DNA from: Nocardioides sp. Root682
GTDB taxonomy: Bacteria > Actinomycetota > Actinomycetes > Propionibacteriales > Nocardioidaceae
Length of the DNA: 64,000 nucleotides
Assembly (NCBI RefSeq): GCF_001427795.1
Contig: NZ_LMHJ01000002.1
Coordinates: forward strand, 372,001 to 436,000
Reading direction: 5' to 3'
Numbering within the stretch: position 1 is the first letter of the stretch; each line of letters starts with the position of its first letter. The position numbers were made by a program, and so were the translations under genes. Below are positions 17,342 through 26,825 of this stretch, in pieces. The notes beneath the pieces were generated by a model that saw nothing but the letters and a program-made list of their open reading frames with translations, had not been told where the DNA came from and did no database searches.

Positions 17342-18542
17342 CTTCGAGCAGATGTGGACCGACCTCGCACCGGTCGGCCGCTCGACCACCTCCGGCGGCT
17401 ACTTCAGGCAGCCCTGGGAGTCCGCCGAGCTCGAGCTTCGCGCGTGGTTCCGCGAGGCAGCGAAGGCGCGGGACCTCGAGATCGAGGAGGACCCGTTCGG
17501 CAACCTCGTCGCCTGGTGGCATCCCACAAGTTCGTCGAGTGGCCCGCGAGGTACGAGCGGGCGTATCGAGACGCCCGGGCGCATTCTCACCGGCTCCCAC
17601 CTCGACTCCGTCCTCGACGGCGGCGCGTTCGACGGCCCCCTCGGTGTCGTGTCCGCGTTCGCTGCCGTCGACCTGATGCGCGAGCGCGGGGTCGTACCGT
17701 CCCGTCCGCTCGGTGTCGCTGCCTTCGTCGAGGAGGAGGGTTCCCGTTTCGGCCGGGCCTGCCTCGGCTCCCGGCTGGCCGTGGGTGCGGCGTCCTGGGA
17801 CGACGCGCGGGAACTGACCGACCGCGACGGCGTACGCCTCGGCGACGTGATCGAGGGCGGTACCTCCACCCTCCTCGCGGGTGTCGACACCTACGTCGAG
17901 CTGCACGTGGAGCAGGGCCGTGCCCTGATCGACCACGACGCCGCGGTCGGCGTGGCCAGCGGGATCTGGCCGCACGGCCGTTGGCGGTACGACGTCGCGG
18001 GTCGTGCCGACCATGCCGGCACCACGCGCATGGAGGACCGGGCGGACCCGATGCTGACGTTCGCGATGACCGCGCTGGCCGCCAACAAGCAGGCGCGGCT
18101 GTCCGGACAGCGCGCGACGTTCGGCCGGATCGAGGTACGCCCCAACGGTACGAACGCCGTGCCCTCGCACGTCACCGCCTGGCTGGATGCGCGGGCCGAG
18201 ACCAGCCCGGCGCTGGCCACGCTGACCGCCGCCATCGAACGGCAGGCGTCCGAGCGGGCCGAGCGTGACGGCACGCAGGTCGCGGTGACCCGGGAGTCGA
18301 TCAGCGGCGAGGTCGTCTTCGACGTGGCGCTGCGGGACCTGGTCGGTGCCGGCGTACCCGTGCTCCCGACGCAGGCCGGCCACGACGCCGGCGTCCTCCA
18401 GGACGCCGGCATCCGCTCCGCGATGCTGTTCGTCCGCAACCCCTCCGGGGTCTCGCACTCGCCGGACGAGACGGCGGAAACGGCGGACTGTCTCGCCGGC
18501 GTGACCGCGCTCGCCGACGCGCTGACGGGACTCGTGACGTGA
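17334..18542 (+). CDS. M20-family amidohydrolase, probable N-formylglutamate hydrolase of the hut operon
   Basis: This 402-residue metallopeptidase-fold enzyme is annotated in relatives as allantoate amidohydrolase. The dinuclear metal site is visible: [16 protein letters not shown] (His 89, Asp 100), EEEGSRF, LHVEQG and [10 protein letters not shown]. In this operon HutF makes N-formylglutamate, yet no HutG is present, so this enzyme probably supplies glutamate by hydrolysing that amide. That role is inferred from context. Residues about 65-82 (TSSSSGPRG...ETPGR) look like an in-frame insertion made by a REP-like repeat just before the metal-binding loop; the frame and all ligands survive. 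Confidence 0.85.
   Translation: MADFEQMWTDLAPVGRSTTSGGYFRQPWESAELELRAWFREAAKARDLEIEEDPFGNLVAWWHPTSSSSGPRGTSGRIETPGRILTGSHLDSVLDGGAFDGPLGVVSAFAAVDLMRERGVVPSRPLGVAAFVEEEGSRFGRACLGSRLAVGAASWDDARELTDRDGVRLGDVIEGGTSTLLAGVDTYVELHVEQGRALIDHDAAVGVASGIWPHGRWRYDVAGRADHAGTTRMEDRADPMLTFAMTALAANKQARLSGQRATFGRIEVRPNGTNAVPSHVTAWLDARAETSPALATLTAAIERQASERAERDGTQVAVTRESISGEVVFDVALRDLVGAGVPVLPTQAGHDAGVLQDAGIRSAMLFVRNPSGVSHSPDETAETADCLAGVTALADALTGLVT
17529..17574 (+). repeat. REP-like repeat inside the M20 hydrolase gene
   Basis: AGTTCGTCGAGTGG leads into the hairpin GCCCGC-N9-GCGGGC (17542-17562) and ends GTATCGAGACGC. The ends match the repeat at 58911. It adds roughly 18 in-frame codons between NLVAWW and ILTGSHLDS. 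Confidence 0.72.
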
Positions 18543-19684
18543 GCGTGCTGACGGTCCCCGCGATGGCGAACGCCCACTCCCACGCCTTCCACCGCGCCCT
18601 GCGCGGCCGGACGCAGCAGGGCACGGGGAGCTTCTGGACGTGGCGCGAGCAGATGTACGAGCTCGCCGGCCGGCTCACGCCTGACCTGTACTTCGACCTC
18701 GCGCGGGCGACCTACGCCGAGATGCTCGCGGGCGGCATCGGCGCGGTGGGGGAGTTCCACTACCTGCACCACCAGCCCGACGGGACGCCGTACGACGACC
18801 CCAACGAGATGGGCCGCGCGCTGCTCGCCGCGGCCGACGACGTCGGCATCCGGATCCGGCTGCTCGACACGTGCTACCTGACGGCCGGGATCGGCCAGCC
18901 GCCGGAGGGCGTGCAGCGACGGTTCACCGATGGCTCGGCCGAGGCCTGGGCCGAGCGGGTGGCCGCGTTCGACGACGACCGGGTGGGCGCGGCGATCCAC
19001 AGCGTCCGTGCCGTGCCCCGGGACCAGATGAGCAAGGTGGCGGGCTGGGCATCCGCGGGCGGGCGCCCCCTGCACGCGCACCTGTCCGAGCAGCCCGCCG
19101 AGAACGACGCCTGCCGGACGGCGTACGGGATGACTCCGACGGAGGTGCTCGCCGACGCGGGGGTGCTCGGACCGCGGACGACACTGGTCCACGCCACCCA
19201 CCTGACCGACTCCGACGTGCGCACCATCGGTGACTCGGGCTCGATGGTCTGCATGTGCCCGACCACCGAGCGCGACCTCGCCGACGGCCTCGGTCGCGCT
19301 GGCGAGCTGCGCGCCGCTGGTGCCCGGATCTGTCTCGGGTCCGACAGCCACGCGGTCGTGGACCTGTTCGAGGAGATGCGCGGCGTCGAGATGCACGACC
19401 GCCTGCGTACCGGCATCCGCGGCCACTGGTCGGCGCAGGCACTGCTCGACTGCGCCACGATCAACGGCCACGCGTCGCTCGGGATCGCCGATGCCGGCAC
19501 CGTGACCCTCGACCCCACCAGCCCACGTACGGCGGGGACCGGCTCGGACGGTCACACCGCCGTCTTCGCAGCGACGTCCGCCGACGTCACGGAGGTGGTG
19601 ATCGACGGCCGCGTCGTCTTCGACGGCGACCACGCGCGCGTCGGCCGCGACCTGGCCTCCGCCATCGACAAGGTCTGGTCATGA
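18539..19684 (+). CDS. hutF: Formimidoylglutamate deiminase
   Basis: This 381-residue amidohydrolase-fold enzyme converts N-formimidoylglutamate to N-formylglutamate and ammonia. Metal and catalytic residues are seen in [11 protein letters not shown] (start of the barrel), [23 protein letters not shown] and [10 protein letters not shown]. The family is usually about 450 residues; here the N-terminal small beta domain is short, as in other actinobacterial copies. Its start overlaps the previous stop as GTGA and its stop overlaps hutI as ATGA. Confidence 0.93.
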   Translation: MSVLTVPAMANAHSHAFHRALRGRTQQGTGSFWTWREQMYELAGRLTPDLYFDLARATYAEMLAGGIGAVGEFHYLHHQPDGTPYDDPNEMGRALLAAADDVGIRIRLLDTCYLTAGIGQPPEGVQRRFTDGSAEAWAERVAAFDDDRVGAAIHSVRAVPRDQMSKVAGWASAGGRPLHAHLSEQPAENDACRTAYGMTPTEVLADAGVLGPRTTLVHATHLTDSDVRTIGDSGSMVCMCPTTERDLADGLGRAGELRAAGARICLGSDSHAVVDLFEEMRGVEMHDRLRTGIRGHWSAQALLDCATINGHASLGIADAGTVTLDPTSPRTAGTGSDGHTAVFAATSADVTEVVIDGRVVFDGDHARVGRDLASAIDKVWS

Positions 19685-20844
19685 ACTCACCCCAGATGAG
19701 CACCCTGGTCACGAACATCGGCGAGCTCGTCACCAACGACCCGGCCGCCGCGGACCTGCTCGGCCTGCGCAGTGACGCGGCCCTGGTCATCGAGGACGGA
19801 CTGGTCGCGTGGGTGGGGGAAGCCTCGGACGCCCCCGCCGCCGACGAGGTCGTCGACGCAGCCGGAGCCGCCGTGATCCCGGGGTTCGTCGACAGCCACA
19901 GCCACCTCGTCTTCGCCGGCGACCGGGCACCCGAGTTCCGGGCCCGGATGGCCGGGGAGTCGTACGCCGCCGGGGGGATCCGCACCACCGTCGCGGCCAC
20001 GCGCGCCGCCTCGGACGCCGTCCTCGAGGCCGGTGTCGCGCGCCTGGTGGCCGAGATGCGCAGGCAGGGCACCACGACCGTCGAGATCAAGTCCGGCTAC
20101 GGGCTCACGGTCGACGACGAGGCCCGCTCGCTCCGGATCGCACAGGGCTTCACCCCCGAGACCACCTTCCTCGGCGCCCACGTCGTGCCTCCGGAGTACG
20201 CCGACGACGTGGCCGGCTACGTCGCGCTGGTCATCGGGCCGATGCTCGCCGCCGCGGCGCCGTACGCCCGCTGGATCGACGTGTTCTGCGAGCGCGGTGC
20301 CTTCGACGCCGATCAGGCCCGGACGATCCTGGCCGCGGGCGCGGCAGCAGGACTCCGCGGACGGCTGCACGCCAACCAGCTCGGCCCCGGGCCGGGTGTC
20401 CAGCTCGCTGCCGAGCTCGGCCTGGCGGCGGTCGACCACTGCACTTTCCTCACCGACGACGACGTCCACGCCCTGCGGGACTCGGGAACGGTCGCGACGC
20501 TGCTGCCGGGAGTGGAGTTCAGCACCCGCCAGCCGTATCCGGACGCTCGCGCGCTCGTCGATGCGGGTGTCACGGTGGCGCTGGCCAGTGACTGCAACCC
20601 GGGGTCGTCGTACACGAGCTCGCTGCCGTTCTGCATCGCCGTTGCCGTCCGCGACATGGGCCTCACCCCCGCCGAGGCGGTGTGGGCTGCGACCGCCGGT
20701 GGTGCGGCTGCGCTCGGGCGCACCGACGTCGGGGCGCTGGTGCCGGGCGCTCGCGCCGACCTGGTCCTCCTCGACGCCCCGAGCCACGTCCACCTGGCCT
20801 ACCGCCCGGGCGTCCCGCTGGTCGCGCGAACGTGGGTCTCGTAG
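19681..20844 (+). CDS. hutI: Imidazolonepropionase
   Basis: This 387-residue enzyme opens imidazolone-5-propionate to N-formimidoylglutamate. The amidohydrolase metal site shows as [16 protein letters not shown], followed by [36 protein letters not shown] and [10 protein letters not shown], all typical of HutI. ATG 19681 overlaps the hutF stop; ATG 19696 is an alternative. It is the last gene of the hut operon. Its TAG stop doubles as part of the -10 hexamer of the next gene (TAGGGT at 20842-20847). Confidence 0.96.
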   Translation: MNSPQMSTLVTNIGELVTNDPAAADLLGLRSDAALVIEDGLVAWVGEASDAPAADEVVDAAGAAVIPGFVDSHSHLVFAGDRAPEFRARMAGESYAAGGIRTTVAATRAASDAVLEAGVARLVAEMRRQGTTTVEIKSGYGLTVDDEARSLRIAQGFTPETTFLGAHVVPPEYADDVAGYVALVIGPMLAAAAPYARWIDVFCERGAFDADQARTILAAGAAAGLRGRLHANQLGPGPGVQLAAELGLAAVDHCTFLTDDDVHALRDSGTVATLLPGVEFSTRQPYPDARALVDAGVTVALASDCNPGSSYTSSLPFCIAVAVRDMGLTPAEAVWAATAGGAAALGRTDVGALVPGARADLVLLDAPSHVHLAYRPGVPLVARTWVS

Positions 20845-20853
20845 GGTCGGACC

Positions 20854-21417
20854 ATGAGTCGCAAGCGCGGAACCTGGCTGACGATCGGCGGCGTGTTCCT
20901 CGTCGTCGTGGTGGTCGGTGCGCTGGTGTTCCAGCCGTGGCTGCTGTTCATCGACGACGAGGTCGACGACGGTGACGACGCCAGCGAGGTCGTCGGCACG
21001 GCCAGCGCGGGCATCGACGACACCACCGTCCCGGAGGCCACCGGCACCACGAAGACGCGGGTCTTGCTGGCGTCGGGCAGCTTCATCGACGCAGAGCACG
21101 GCACCTCCGGCGAAGCCACGATCTACCGCCGCAGCGACGGCAGCCGGTTCGTGCTGCTCGACGGACTCGACACCTCCAACGGTCCTGACCTGCACGTGTG
21201 GATCACCGACCAGGAGAGCGGCGGCGGCTGTGACGGCTGCGTCGGCTCCTGGAGCAACTACGACGACGGCGACTACGTGAAGCTCGGTGAGCTGAAGGGC
21301 AACAAGGGCAGCTCGCGCTACGAGATCCCGTCCGACGCCGACCTCGCGGGCATGAAGTCCGTGGTGATCTGGTGCGACAAGTTCAACGTCGCGTTCGGCA
21401 CCGCCGCCATCGCCTGA
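20854..21417 (+). CDS. Membrane-anchored DM13-domain protein
   Basis: This 187-residue protein has one N-terminal transmembrane helix (about residues 8-30), an acidic linker and a DM13 domain (about 68-185; ASGSFIDAEHGTSGEATIYR, GPDLHVWITD, YVKLGELKGNKGSSRYEIP, VVIWCDKFNVAFGTA). DM13 proteins are proposed to carry electrons through a conserved Cys, here in IWCDKF. The extra CDGC pair in the middle could form a disulfide. The mRNA appears leaderless, with TAGGGT 6 nt before the ATG. Role at the cell surface unknown. Confidence 0.87.
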   Translation: MSRKRGTWLTIGGVFLVVVVVGALVFQPWLLFIDDEVDDGDDASEVVGTASAGIDDTTVPEATGTTKTRVLLASGSFIDAEHGTSGEATIYRRSDGSRFVLLDGLDTSNGPDLHVWITDQESGGGCDGCVGSWSNYDDGDYVKLGELKGNKGSSRYEIPSDADLAGMKSVVIWCDKFNVAFGTAAIA

Positions 21418-21446
21418 CCTGAGTTGACTGGGGCAGACTCACACCC

Positions 21447-22409
21447 GTGCAACACCTGCGGATCACCTCGCCCCGCGACCTCACGGCCGACATCGTCGCG
21501 ACGCTGCGGGACGACCCCGCCGTCAGCGGCCTCACCTGCATCGAGGGCGCCGCGCTGGTGCCCGAGGGCGACCTGATCGAGGCAGACGTCGCCCGGGAGG
21601 CCACCAACGACATCGTCGACGCCCTGCGCGCGCTCGGCGTCCAGCACGAGGGCTCGATCCACGTCCAGCCGGTCACGACGTGGACCTCGCAGCGGGGCTT
21701 CGACGCGGAGCGTCGTACGCCCGGGTCGTCAGCGGACGCGGTGGTCTGGGCCGAGGTCACCCAGCGTGCCTACGAGGAGTCCGAGCTCAACTGGACCTAC
21801 GTCACCTTCATGACCCTGGCGACGCTGATCGCGAGCATCGCCATCGTGCTCGACTCCCAGATCCTCGTGATCGGCGCGATGGTGCTCGGCCCGGAGTTCA
21901 TCCCGATCGCCGCCCTGGGCCTTGCCCTCGTACGACGACGCCCGGCCCTGTTCGGCTTCGCGGCCCGCTCGCTGGTGATCGGCTTCCTCGTGGCGATCGG
22001 CATCGTCACCCTCGCGGCCCTGGCGGCCCGGGGACTCGGCTGGGTCACCGTCGACGACGTCACGGCGCCACGCCCGGCGACGGCGTTCATCTACACGCCG
22101 GACAAGTGGTCGTTCATCGTCGCGGTCGTGGCTGCAGCGGCCGGCGCGCTCTCGCTGACGTCCGCGAAGGTCGGCGGTCTCTCGGGCGTCTTCATCTCGG
22201 TGACCACGGTCCCGGCGGCGGGCAATGTCGCGCTGGGACTGGCGTTCGGTGTCCCGGACGAGATCTGGGGGAGTGCGCTGCAGCTGGTGGTCAACATCGC
22301 GGGCATGGCCGTCGCCGGCTGGCTGGCACTGGCGGTCCAGCAGTCGGTGTGGACCCGGATGTCGGCGCGCCGGGTGCGGCTCGCGCGGCGCTGGCGCCAC
22401 GAGGCCTGA
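21447..22409 (+). CDS. DUF389 (TIGR00341-like) membrane protein
   Basis: This 320-residue protein has a soluble N-terminal domain of about 110 residues and then six or so hydrophobic helices. The family core is clear: SELNWTYVTFMTLATLIASI, DSQILVIGAMVLGPEFIPIAAL and SLTSAKVGGLSGVFISVTTVPAAGN. DUF389 proteins are widespread and their function is not established. The GTG start is the only sensible one. Confidence 0.88.
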   Translation: MQHLRITSPRDLTADIVATLRDDPAVSGLTCIEGAALVPEGDLIEADVAREATNDIVDALRALGVQHEGSIHVQPVTTWTSQRGFDAERRTPGSSADAVVWAEVTQRAYEESELNWTYVTFMTLATLIASIAIVLDSQILVIGAMVLGPEFIPIAALGLALVRRRPALFGFAARSLVIGFLVAIGIVTLAALAARGLGWVTVDDVTAPRPATAFIYTPDKWSFIVAVVAAAAGALSLTSAKVGGLSGVFISVTTVPAAGNVALGLAFGVPDEIWGSALQLVVNIAGMAVAGWLALAVQQSVWTRMSARRVRLARRWRHEA

Positions 22410-22483
22410 CGCTGGCAGTCCCTCGACGGAGGATGACCGGATATCGCTCGCGGGTGGGCGCGTCCGGCCACGAGGATGAGCGC

Positions 22484-23026
22484 ATGACGACCGCACAGGT
22501 GCCCGAGCCCGACACCAAGGACTGGACGTGGGTGCTCGACCAGCCCTGCGCCGAGTGCGGCTTCGTCGCCGCGGACGTCGGCCGGTCGACGATGGGCGCG
22601 ATGATCCGCGAGAACGCCGCGTACTGGGCGGACGCGCTGGCCGACCCGCGTGCCCGGCAGCGTCCGGCGCCCACGGTCTGGTCGCCGACCGAGTACGCGT
22701 GCCACGTCCGTGACGTGCACCGCGTCTTCGCCGGGCGACTCGAGCAGATGCTCACGGACGACGACCCCGTCTTCGCCAACTGGGACCAGGACGAGTCCGC
22801 CGTCGCGGACCGCTACGACCTGCAGGATCCCGCGGACGTCGTACCGGATCTCCTGGCGGCGGCTGGTGCGACGTCCGTCCTCTACGACTCCGTGGCCAGC
22901 GACGCGTGGGACCGTCCTGGACGTCGCAGCAACGGGAGCGTGTTCACCGTCGACACCATCGGGCGGTATCACCTCCACGACGTGATCCATCACCGATGGG
23001 ACGTCCGCTGGCTCGACCAGCGATGA
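22484..23026 (+). CDS. DinB-superfamily protein
   Basis: This 180-residue protein has the four-helix DinB fold: CAECGFVAADV at the start, a metal His in EYACHVRDVHRVFAGRLEQM and the C-terminal pair in YHLHDVIHHRWDVRWL. This subgroup is common in actinobacteria and its reaction is unknown; thiol-dependent chemistry with mycothiol is possible. It lies just before the DUF3046 gene, in the region leading to recA. Confidence 0.83.
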   Translation: MTTAQVPEPDTKDWTWVLDQPCAECGFVAADVGRSTMGAMIRENAAYWADALADPRARQRPAPTVWSPTEYACHVRDVHRVFAGRLEQMLTDDDPVFANWDQDESAVADRYDLQDPADVVPDLLAAAGATSVLYDSVASDAWDRPGRRSNGSVFTVDTIGRYHLHDVIHHRWDVRWLDQR

Positions 23027-23033
23027 TGCACGG

Positions 23034-23228
23034 GTGCGGCACACGGAGTTCTGGAAGCGGATGGAGCACCACCTCGGTTCGGGGTATGCGTACGTCTGGG
23101 CGGACCAGTTCGTGATGGCCAGCCTCGGTGGCCGCACGGTGCGCGAGGCCATCGACGCGGGCGACCAGCCCAAGCAGGTGTGGCGCGCGGTCTGGGCACA
23201 GCTCGAGCTGCCGGCGTCCGAACGGTGA
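23034..23228 (+). CDS. DUF3046 protein
   Basis: This 64-residue protein (RHTEFWKRMEHHLG...WADQFVMASLGGRTVREAID) matches DUF3046, a small actinobacterial family usually encoded near recA. The neighbourhood here agrees. Its function is unknown. The GTG start follows the DinB-like stop by 7 nt, and its own TGA overlaps the next GTG. Confidence 0.9.
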   Translation: MRHTEFWKRMEHHLGSGYAYVWADQFVMASLGGRTVREAIDAGDQPKQVWRAVWAQLELPASER

Positions 23229-24508
23229 CCGCCGAAGCCCCTGTGTTGTCGGTGGTCGCCGCGCAGCGTCGTACCGTCCGCGTCCTGGTGCTGACCCAGG
23301 CCGTCGGTGCCGTGGGCATCACCATCGGCATCGCCACTGCGTCCCTGCTCGCCAGCGACCTGTCCGGCTCCGAGGCACAGTCCGGCCTCGCCCAGACCGC
23401 ACAGGTCCTCGGCGCTGCCGTGATCTCGTTCCTGCTGGCGCCGCTGATGGCCCGCCGCGGGCGACGCACCGGCCTGATGACCGGCTACCTCGTCGGCGCC
23501 TGCGGGGGAGTGCTCGCCGTCGTCGCCGGTGTCGTCGGGTCGATGCTGGTCCTGCTCGTCGGAGCCGTCCTCCTCGGCGCCGGTACGGCGGCCAACAGTG
23601 CCGCCCGCTACGCCGCCACCGACCTCGCGACCGATGAGACCCGGGCCCGCTCGCTGTCGCTCGTCGTGTGGGCGACCACCATCGGTGCGGTGGCCGGACC
23701 GAACCTCACCGGTCCCGCCGGCGCGTTCGCCGATGCCGTCGACATCCCGGAGCTGACCGGACCGTTCGCGCTCGGCGCGATGGGAATGCTGCTGGCTGCC
23801 GTCGTCGTCGGCCTGCTCCTCCGTCCTGACCCGCTCCTGCTCGCCCAGCAGCTCGAAGGTGAGGCCGACGTTGCCGCCGGCCGCGCTCCACGGGTCGCGG
23901 GTGGCCGTTCCTCGTGGGCGCGTGCGACGGCGGCCATCGGTGACCGTCCGATCCTCGGCTACGCGATCGCCGCCCTGGCCCTGGCCCACGCCACGATGGT
24001 CGGGGTCATGGTGATGACGCCCCTGCACATGAAGCACGGCGGCTCGGACCTCGAGGTCATCGGCATCGTGATCAGTGTCCACGTGCTCGGCATGTTCGCG
24101 TTCTCGCCGCTGGTGGGGATGCTGGCCGACCGCGTCGGCCGGCCGCCGGTGCTCGGTGCTGGGGGAGTGACGCTGCTGGCGGCGCTGCTCCTGTGCGCCT
24201 CCGCGCCCACCGGGATGTCCTGGCAGGTGACCGCCGGGCTCTTCCTGCTCGGCGTCGGCTGGTCGCTGGTGATGGTGTCCGCGTCCACGCTGGTGGCCGA
24301 GCACGCACCGATCGAGGCGCGTACCGACGTGCAGGGCACCTCGGACCTGGTGATGGGCCTGACCGCGGCCGTCGCCGGCGCGCTGGCGGGCGTCATCGTC
24401 GACCTGGCCGACTATCCGGCGCTGGCGCTCGCGAGCCTGGTGCTGGTCGTCGGAGTGCTCGGCGCATCGGCCCGCGCAGCCCTGGAGACGACACGCCGGA
24501 CCGCCTGA
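23225..24508 (+). CDS. MFS transporter
   Basis: This 427-residue permease has about twelve transmembrane segments and the MFS loop 2-3 motif in a weakened form (LAPLMARRGRRTGLMTGY), with a second copy after helix 8 (VGMLADRVGRPPVLGAGG). Its substrate cannot be predicted. The GTG 23225 start overlaps the DUF3046 stop (GTGA), so the longer frame to 23180 is rejected. The gene separates the DUF3046 gene from recA, and its end abuts the recA SOS box. Confidence 0.86.
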   Translation: MTAEAPVLSVVAAQRRTVRVLVLTQAVGAVGITIGIATASLLASDLSGSEAQSGLAQTAQVLGAAVISFLLAPLMARRGRRTGLMTGYLVGACGGVLAVVAGVVGSMLVLLVGAVLLGAGTAANSAARYAATDLATDETRARSLSLVVWATTIGAVAGPNLTGPAGAFADAVDIPELTGPFALGAMGMLLAAVVVGLLLRPDPLLLAQQLEGEADVAAGRAPRVAGGRSSWARATAAIGDRPILGYAIAALALAHATMVGVMVMTPLHMKHGGSDLEVIGIVISVHVLGMFAFSPLVGMLADRVGRPPVLGAGGVTLLAALLLCASAPTGMSWQVTAGLFLLGVGWSLVMVSASTLVAEHAPIEARTDVQGTSDLVMGLTAAVAGALAGVIVDLADYPALALASLVLVVGVLGASARAALETTRRTA

Positions 24509-24515
24509 ACCACTT

Positions 24516-24529
24516 CGAACACCTGTTCG
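24516..24529. promoter_or_regulatory. LexA (SOS) box upstream of recA
   Basis: CGAACACCTGTTCG matches the actinobacterial LexA consensus CGAAC-N4-GTTCG exactly. It lies 8 bp after the MFS stop and about 190 bp before the recA ATG. Confidence 0.88.
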
Positions 24530-24630
24530 TCTAGGTTGTGTGTCACTGGACGACTGGCCTGACCGCCAACCGTCCACAGGTACGACGCACAGGCGTGTTT
24601 GTCCACACCCACGACCCGGCTGACCAGGCT

Positions 24631-24653
24631 GTGTCGGGACCTCGTCATAGCGT
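24631..24653 (+). promoter_or_regulatory. LexA-independent, RecA-NDp-type promoter of recA
   Basis: GTGTCGGGA, 8 bases, then TAGCGT. This matches the mycobacterial RecA-NDp pattern (TTGTCRGTG-N8-TANNNT) at the TGTCRG core and the -10. In mycobacteria such promoters are switched on by PafBC. recA thus seems to have two damage-responsive controls. Confidence 0.65.
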
Positions 24654-24717
24654 CGCCGATGTACCGACCTCACAGCGATTCCGGAAACGGGACGCAGGAC
24701 ACCCAGGAGTGAAGAAC

Positions 24718-25764
24718 ATGGCTGGCGATGACCGGATGAAGGCGCTCGACGCAGCGCTGCTCAGCATCGAGAAGAACTACGGCAAGGGCTCGGTGATGCG
24801 CCTCGGTGACGACACCCGTGCGCCCCTGGAAGTGATCCCGACCGGCGCGATCGCACTGGACGTGGCCCTGGGCATCGGCGGGCTGCCGCGCGGGCGGGTC
24901 GTGGAGATCTACGGTCCCGAGTCCAGCGGAAAGACGACTGTCGCGCTGCACGCGGTGGCCAACGCCCAGGCCGCCGGCGGCATCGTGGCGTTCATCGACG
25001 CCGAGCACGCGCTCGACCCGGAGTACGCCAAGGCGCTCGGCGTCGACACCGACTCCCTGCTGGTCTCCCAGCCCGACTCCGGTGAGCAGGCGCTCGAGAT
25101 CGCCGACATGCTGATCCGCTCCGGTGCGCTCGACCTGATCGTCATCGACTCGGTGGCCGCGCTCGTGCCGCGCGCCGAGATCGAGGGCGAGATGGGGGAC
25201 AGCCACGTCGGCCTGCAGGCCCGGCTGATGAGCCAGGCGCTGCGCAAGATGACCGGTGCGCTCAACAACTCCAACACCACGATGATCTTCATCAACCAGC
25301 TCCGCGAGAAGATCGGCGTCATGTTCGGCTCGCCGGAGACCACCACCGGTGGCCGGGCGCTGAAGTTCTACTCCTCGGTGCGCCTCGACGTCCGCCGGAT
25401 CGAGACGCTCAAGGACGGCACCGACATGGTCGGCAACCGGACCCGGGTCAAGGTCGTCAAGAACAAGGTCGCCCCGCCGTTCAAGCAGGCCGAGTTCGAC
25501 ATCATGTACGGCAAGGGCATCAGCCGCGAGGGTGGCCTGATCGACGTCGGTGTCGAAGCGGGCCTCGTCCGCAAGGCCGGTGCCTGGTACACCTACGAGG
25601 GCGACCAGCTCGGCCAGGGCAAGGAGAACGCCCGGACCTTCCTCAAGGACAACCCGGACCTCGCCAACGAGCTCGAGAAGAAGATCCTCGAGACGCTCGG
25701 TGTCACGCCGACGGTCGACAACGACGTGCTCTCCGACGAGCCCATCGGTGTGGATTCGTTCTGA
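24718..25764 (+). CDS. recA: Recombinase RecA
   Basis: This 348-residue protein drives homologous strand exchange and triggers LexA self-cleavage. The Walker A motif GPESSGKT is at residues 66-73; the Walker B region [19 protein letters not shown], the L2 loop around [22 protein letters not shown] and the C-terminal acidic tail are intact. No intein is present, unlike the M. tuberculosis gene. AGGAG 8 nt upstream supports the ATG at 24718; the open frame further upstream is the promoter region. recX follows after 13 bp. Confidence 0.99.
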   Translation: MAGDDRMKALDAALLSIEKNYGKGSVMRLGDDTRAPLEVIPTGAIALDVALGIGGLPRGRVVEIYGPESSGKTTVALHAVANAQAAGGIVAFIDAEHALDPEYAKALGVDTDSLLVSQPDSGEQALEIADMLIRSGALDLIVIDSVAALVPRAEIEGEMGDSHVGLQARLMSQALRKMTGALNNSNTTMIFINQLREKIGVMFGSPETTTGGRALKFYSSVRLDVRRIETLKDGTDMVGNRTRVKVVKNKVAPPFKQAEFDIMYGKGISREGGLIDVGVEAGLVRKAGAWYTYEGDQLGQGKENARTFLKDNPDLANELEKKILETLGVTPTVDNDVLSDEPIGVDSF

Positions 25765-25777
25765 GCTGAAGTCAGCA

Positions 25778-26323
25778 ATGGCACAGTGGCCGAATCGCAG
25801 GGCGGAGCCACCCGACGACCTCGGCTGGACCGAGGACGCCGATCCGGAGTCGGTCGCGCGCAAGATCCTGCTCGACCAGTTGAGCATCACGGCTCGCAGC
25901 CGCCATGAGCTGGAGGAGCGGCTGGCCCGCCGCAACGTCCCCGAGGACGTGGCGGGCCGGCTGCTCGACCGGTTCGAGGAGGTCGGGCTGATCAACGACG
26001 AGGCGTTCGCCCGCGCCTGGATCGACAGTCGCCAGCGCACGCGTGGCCTCGCCCGGACGGCGCTCGCCGCCGAGCTGCGACGCAAGGGGATCGCCGACGA
26101 GACGGCGCGCACCGTGCTGGCCGAGGTCGACCCCGGCGACGAGGAGGACGCGGCCGGCGTGCTGGTCCGCAAGAAGCTGCGGAGCATGCGGGGGCTCGAC
26201 TCCCAGGTCGCGACCCGGCGCCTGGTGGGGATGCTCGCGCGCAAGGGGTACTCACCCGGCCTGGCCTACGCCGTGGTCAAGCGAGAGCTCGGTGCGCCAG
26301 AATGGTCGGGTGACGACGAGTGA
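25778..26323 (+). CDS. recX: RecA regulator RecX
   Basis: This 181-residue protein is made of three-helix repeats of the RecX family: ARKILLDQLSITARSRHELE, NVPEDVAGRLLDRFEEVGLI, AWIDSRQRTRGLARTALAAE and a last block LVGMLARKGYSPGLAYAVVK. It limits RecA filament growth. It is co-transcribed with recA in the usual order. Its 3' end overlaps the following phosphoribosyltransferase start by 14 nt. Confidence 0.94.
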   Translation: MAQWPNRRAEPPDDLGWTEDADPESVARKILLDQLSITARSRHELEERLARRNVPEDVAGRLLDRFEEVGLINDEAFARAWIDSRQRTRGLARTALAAELRRKGIADETARTVLAEVDPGDEEDAAGVLVRKKLRSMRGLDSQVATRRLVGMLARKGYSPGLAYAVVKRELGAPEWSGDDE

Positions 26324-26816
26324 GGCGCCGCCCCGGGAGATCCTGACCTATGAGCTGTTCGGCACCGCCGTCCGCGATCTCGCGCAGCAGGTCGTCGATG
26401 ACGGCTTCGAGCCCGACATCGTGCTCGCCATCGCTCGAGGCGGCCTCGGCCTGGCCATGGGCCTGGGCTACGCACTCGACGTGAAGAACCTCTCAGCCGT
26501 CAACGTCGAGTTCTACACCGGCGTCAACCAGCGCCTGGACGTGCCGATGATGCTGCCGCCGACCCCGGCCGCGATCGACCTGACCGGCATGAAGGTGCTG
26601 ATCGCCGACGACGTCGCCGACACGGGCAAGACCCTCGAGGTCGTGCGCGACTTCTTCGCCGACCACGTGGCCGAGGCCCGCACCGCGGTGATCTACGAGA
26701 AGCCGTGGACGGTGATCAACGCGGAGTACATCTGGCGTCGTACCGATGCCTGGATTGACTTCCCCTGGTCCTCGACACCGCCGCTCGTGAACCGCCAGGG
26801 CGGCAAGGCCGATTAG
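26310..26816 (+). CDS. Phosphoribosyltransferase
   Basis: This 168-residue protein is a type I phosphoribosyltransferase-fold protein. The PRPP-binding motif is VLIADDVADTGKTL (about residues 97-110), with PDIVLAIARGGLGLAMGLG near the start. It resembles the xanthine/guanine-type and regulatory PRTase-like proteins, but the base substrate is not identifiable. GTG 26310 gives MTTSEAPPREILTYE, overlapping recX by 14 nt. Its TAG stop lies within the -10 hexamer of the PPK2 gene. Confidence 0.85.
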   Translation: MTTSEAPPREILTYELFGTAVRDLAQQVVDDGFEPDIVLAIARGGLGLAMGLGYALDVKNLSAVNVEFYTGVNQRLDVPMMLPPTPAAIDLTGMKVLIADDVADTGKTLEVVRDFFADHVAEARTAVIYEKPWTVINAEYIWRRTDAWIDFPWSSTPPLVNRQGGKAD

Positions 26817-26825
26817 TCTCCGGAC

